Source: Rossellomorea aquimaris (GTDB lineage Bacteria > Bacillota > Bacilli > Bacillales > Bacillaceae_B). From it: a stretch of DNA of 64,000 nucleotides. A model generated the notes under the pieces. The model saw nothing but the letters and a program-made list of their open reading frames with translations, was not told the DNA's origin and did not search any database. How positions within the stretch are numbered: the stretch's first letter is position 1; each line of letters starts with the position of its first letter. Positions 62,542 to 64,000 of the stretch are shown piece by piece. The stretch covers positions 248,001-312,000 of the forward strand of contig NZ_JXZC01000001.1 of the NCBI RefSeq assembly GCF_000935355.1, given 5' to 3'. The position numbers were made by a program, and so were the translations under genes.

Positions 62542-63318
62542 ATGGATTTGGCCTTTATTATTACAATCTTTCTAATCGGATTTATCGGTTCTTATATATC
62601 AGGAATGGTAGGGATCGGGGGGAGTATTATTAAATATCCCATGCTCCTATATATTCCACCGATGCTTGGAGTAGCAACATTCACTGCTCACGAAGTTTCA
62701 GGTATTAGCGCAGTTCAAGTATTCTTTGCCACGCTTGGTGGCGTTTGGGCTTACCGTAAAGGAGGCTATCTTAATAAAACTCTTATCACTTACATGGGTA
62801 TAAGTATATTAATCGGTAGCTTCATTGGCGGGTACGGGTCGAAATTCATGAGTGAAGCCGGGATAAATATTGTGTATGGAATGCTTGCATTAATTGCAGC
62901 TGTCATGATGTTCATCCCCAAAAAAGGGATAGATGATGTAAAACTCGAGGACGTAACATTCAACAAATGGTTATCTGCAACACTAGCCTTGATCGTTGGT
63001 ATTGGAGCAGGTATCGTTGGAGCGGCCGGAGCCTTCCTGTTAGTTCCGATCATGCTGGTTGTACTTAAAATCCCTACAAGAATGACGATTGCCTCATCCC
63101 TGGCTATTACGTTGATATCTTCAATTGGATCAACGATTGGTAAGATATCGACAGGTCAAGTGGACTACTTACCAGCTATGATCATGGTGGTAGCGAGTTT
63201 AATTGCATCTCCACTGGGTGCGATGGCAGGAAAGAAAATGAATACAAAGATTCTTCAAATGATTCTAGCCGTTTTAATTTTGGGAACAGCGATTAAAATC
63301 TGGCTCGATATACTATAA
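62542..63318 (+). CDS. TauE/SafE-family sulfite or sulfur-anion exporter (YrkJ-like)
   Basis: A 258-residue protein with about eight helices and [18 protein letters not shown] near the N-terminus, repeated in part as [16 protein letters not shown]. TauE/SafE members export sulfite, sulfoacetate or similar. Position after the persulfide dioxygenase suggests removal of sulfite or thiosulfate formed there. GAGGAGG precedes the ATG. A terminator separates it from the upstream genes, so it depends on readthrough or its own promoter. Confidence 0.9.
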   Translation: MDLAFIITIFLIGFIGSYISGMVGIGGSIIKYPMLLYIPPMLGVATFTAHEVSGISAVQVFFATLGGVWAYRKGGYLNKTLITYMGISILIGSFIGGYGSKFMSEAGINIVYGMLALIAAVMMFIPKKGIDDVKLEDVTFNKWLSATLALIVGIGAGIVGAAGAFLLVPIMLVVLKIPTRMTIASSLAITLISSIGSTIGKISTGQVDYLPAMIMVVASLIASPLGAMAGKKMNTKILQMILAVLILGTAIKIWLDIL

Positions 63319-63327
63319 AACGTTTAA

Positions 63328-63399
63328 AGCTTAGTTCTTATTCACAATGCATCTTCTGCTGAAAAGAAGATTTCTGTTGAAAAGAACTAAGCTATTTTT
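63328..63399 (+). terminator. Intrinsic terminator, long hairpin
   Basis: An outer 12-bp stem (63328-63339 with 63382-63393) and an inner ATCTTCT/AGAAGAT, followed by ATTTTTG. Confidence 0.85.
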
Positions 63400-63442
63400 G
63401 TGTTATAGCTTCGTGGTTGTTAAAATATCTTTAAAAAAGTAT

Positions 63443-63471
63443 TGTAACTTTCCTCTAGTATTGTGCGTCTA
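63443..63471 (+). promoter_or_regulatory. ECF sigma (sigma-M/X type) promoter of ypuA
   Basis: TGTAAC (63443-63448), a 17-base spacer and CGTCTA (63466-63471), an excellent match to the sigma-M, sigma-X and sigma-V pattern. B. subtilis ypuA is in the sigma-M regulon, which supports the call. Confidence 0.75.
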
Positions 63472-63583
63472 ATCAATTGCAAGAAATAAGACTCTGGATG
63501 GATGAACATACTCAATGACACTAGTACAATGGATGAATGGAATAGCTCTATTATCCATCAAACATGAAAAGGGAGAATGATTG

Positions 63584-64000
63584 ATGAAAAAATGGATTGG
63601 TATTGCCTTACTGTTTTCACTAATGGTGGGCCTCATACAGCCGGCATCGGCGGCAGATAATGATAAAGAAAGCATTAATGAAAAATTCGGATTACCTATC
63701 GTTGTATATGGACAAACACTTACTAGTGAACAAAAGAAAGAGGTTCAAGCTCAATTAGGAATTGAGGAAGGAACAGAAGTAGAAGAGTTTACGGCCACAG
63801 GAGAAGACTTGGTGAAATATATTGACGGTGAAAACCGAAATGCCCGTATGTTTTCCTCCGCGATGATTACACGTAAGGATAAAGGTGAAGGTTTAAAGGT
63901 TAATATTGTGACGCCCGGTAATATCACGGAAGTGACGAATTCTATGTATTCAAATGCTCTTTTAACTGCGGGGGTTGAGAACGCAGTAGTAGATGTAGCC
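63584..64000 (+). CDS. ypuA: DUF1002 secreted protein (YpuA-like), 5' part
   Basis: The gene runs off the window; 139 codons are visible. It has a Sec signal (about residues 1-23, ending PASA) and the DUF1002 pattern KFGLPIVVYGQTLTSEQKKE and ARMFSSAMITRK. Secreted or membrane-associated, function unknown. GGGAG precedes the ATG. It lies about 110 bases downstream of an ECF-type promoter and is therefore likely induced by cell-envelope stress. Confidence 0.88.
   Translation, partial: MKKWIGIALLFSLMVGLIQPASAADNDKESINEKFGLPIVVYGQTLTSEQKKEVQAQLGIEEGTEVEEFTATGEDLVKYIDGENRNARMFSSAMITRKDKGEGLKVNIVTPGNITEVTNSMYSNALLTAGVENAVVDVA

Overview
The window is one 64-kb piece of a low-GC, endospore-forming member of the Bacillaceae. 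The evidence is a GerA-type germinant receptor operon, YhcN/YlaJ, YuzL and Spo0M family proteins, a likely forespore promoter, many TTG/GTG starts behind strong Shine-Dalgarno (SD) sites, and many genes with B. subtilis counterparts (yaaN-xpaC, yqjG, ykpA, yrkD-J, ypuA). A staphyloxanthin-type carotenoid cluster suggests a pigmented marine or soil Bacillus-like species (for example the Rossellomorea group). The genus is inference only. No rRNA, tRNA, CRISPR array, prophage or insertion sequence was seen.

Layout. 1-6.9 kb: end of a Na+/H+ antiporter, yaaN-xpaC, a penicillin-binding carboxypeptidase, a YidC2 insertase preceded by an unannotated MifM-like arrest peptide, paired fluoride channels, a cupredoxin and DUF1033. 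6.9-14 kb: ger operon, small sporulation and cold-shock type proteins, recQ. 14-20 kb: ABC-F ATPase, a 142-bp cloverleaf inverted-repeat element, small stress proteins, a structured small RNA and a MutS2-like gene behind a terminator hairpin. 20-26.6 kb: ZIP transporter, YhcN lipoprotein, Fsr-type exporter, guanine-riboswitch purine permease, cvfB, and an MFS exporter with a possible translational attenuator. 26.9-31 kb: crtO-crtQ divergent from crtP, then msrA. 31.3-39.3 kb: a cobalamin-riboswitch operon btuF-btuC-btuD/cbiZ-cobU-cobS-cobC-cobU2-pduO-cblT-cblS. 39.4-44.3 kb: LCP ligase and proline genes proC, proB, proA. 44.3-51.6 kb: exonuclease and DUF294 signalling pair, HAD phosphatase, RlmI-like methyltransferase, lipase-like hydrolase, AmpS. 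51.8-53.2 kb: an RNPP-type quorum-sensing regulator with its own 39-residue pre-propeptide. 53.4-59.3 kb: YckD, short Spo0M, CstA, cory-CC-star protein and ArsA-like ATPase, M24 peptidase. 59.5-63.3 kb: CstR-controlled persulfide and sulfur detoxification genes. 63.4-64 kb: ypuA behind a sigma-M-type promoter.

How it fits together. The B12 operon is for salvage rather than de novo synthesis: it imports corrinoids, opens unusual cobamides (CbiZ), and rebuilds the nucleotide loop from cobinamide and scavenged alpha-ribazole (CblT/CblS). The sulfur cluster senses persulfide (CstR) and routes it through TusA, DsrE, rhodanese and MBL dioxygenase proteins to a TauE/SafE exporter. Several regulatory RNAs were recognised by eye: guanine and cobalamin riboswitches, a MifM-type arrest switch, a candidate leader-peptide attenuator, and an unassigned structured RNA.
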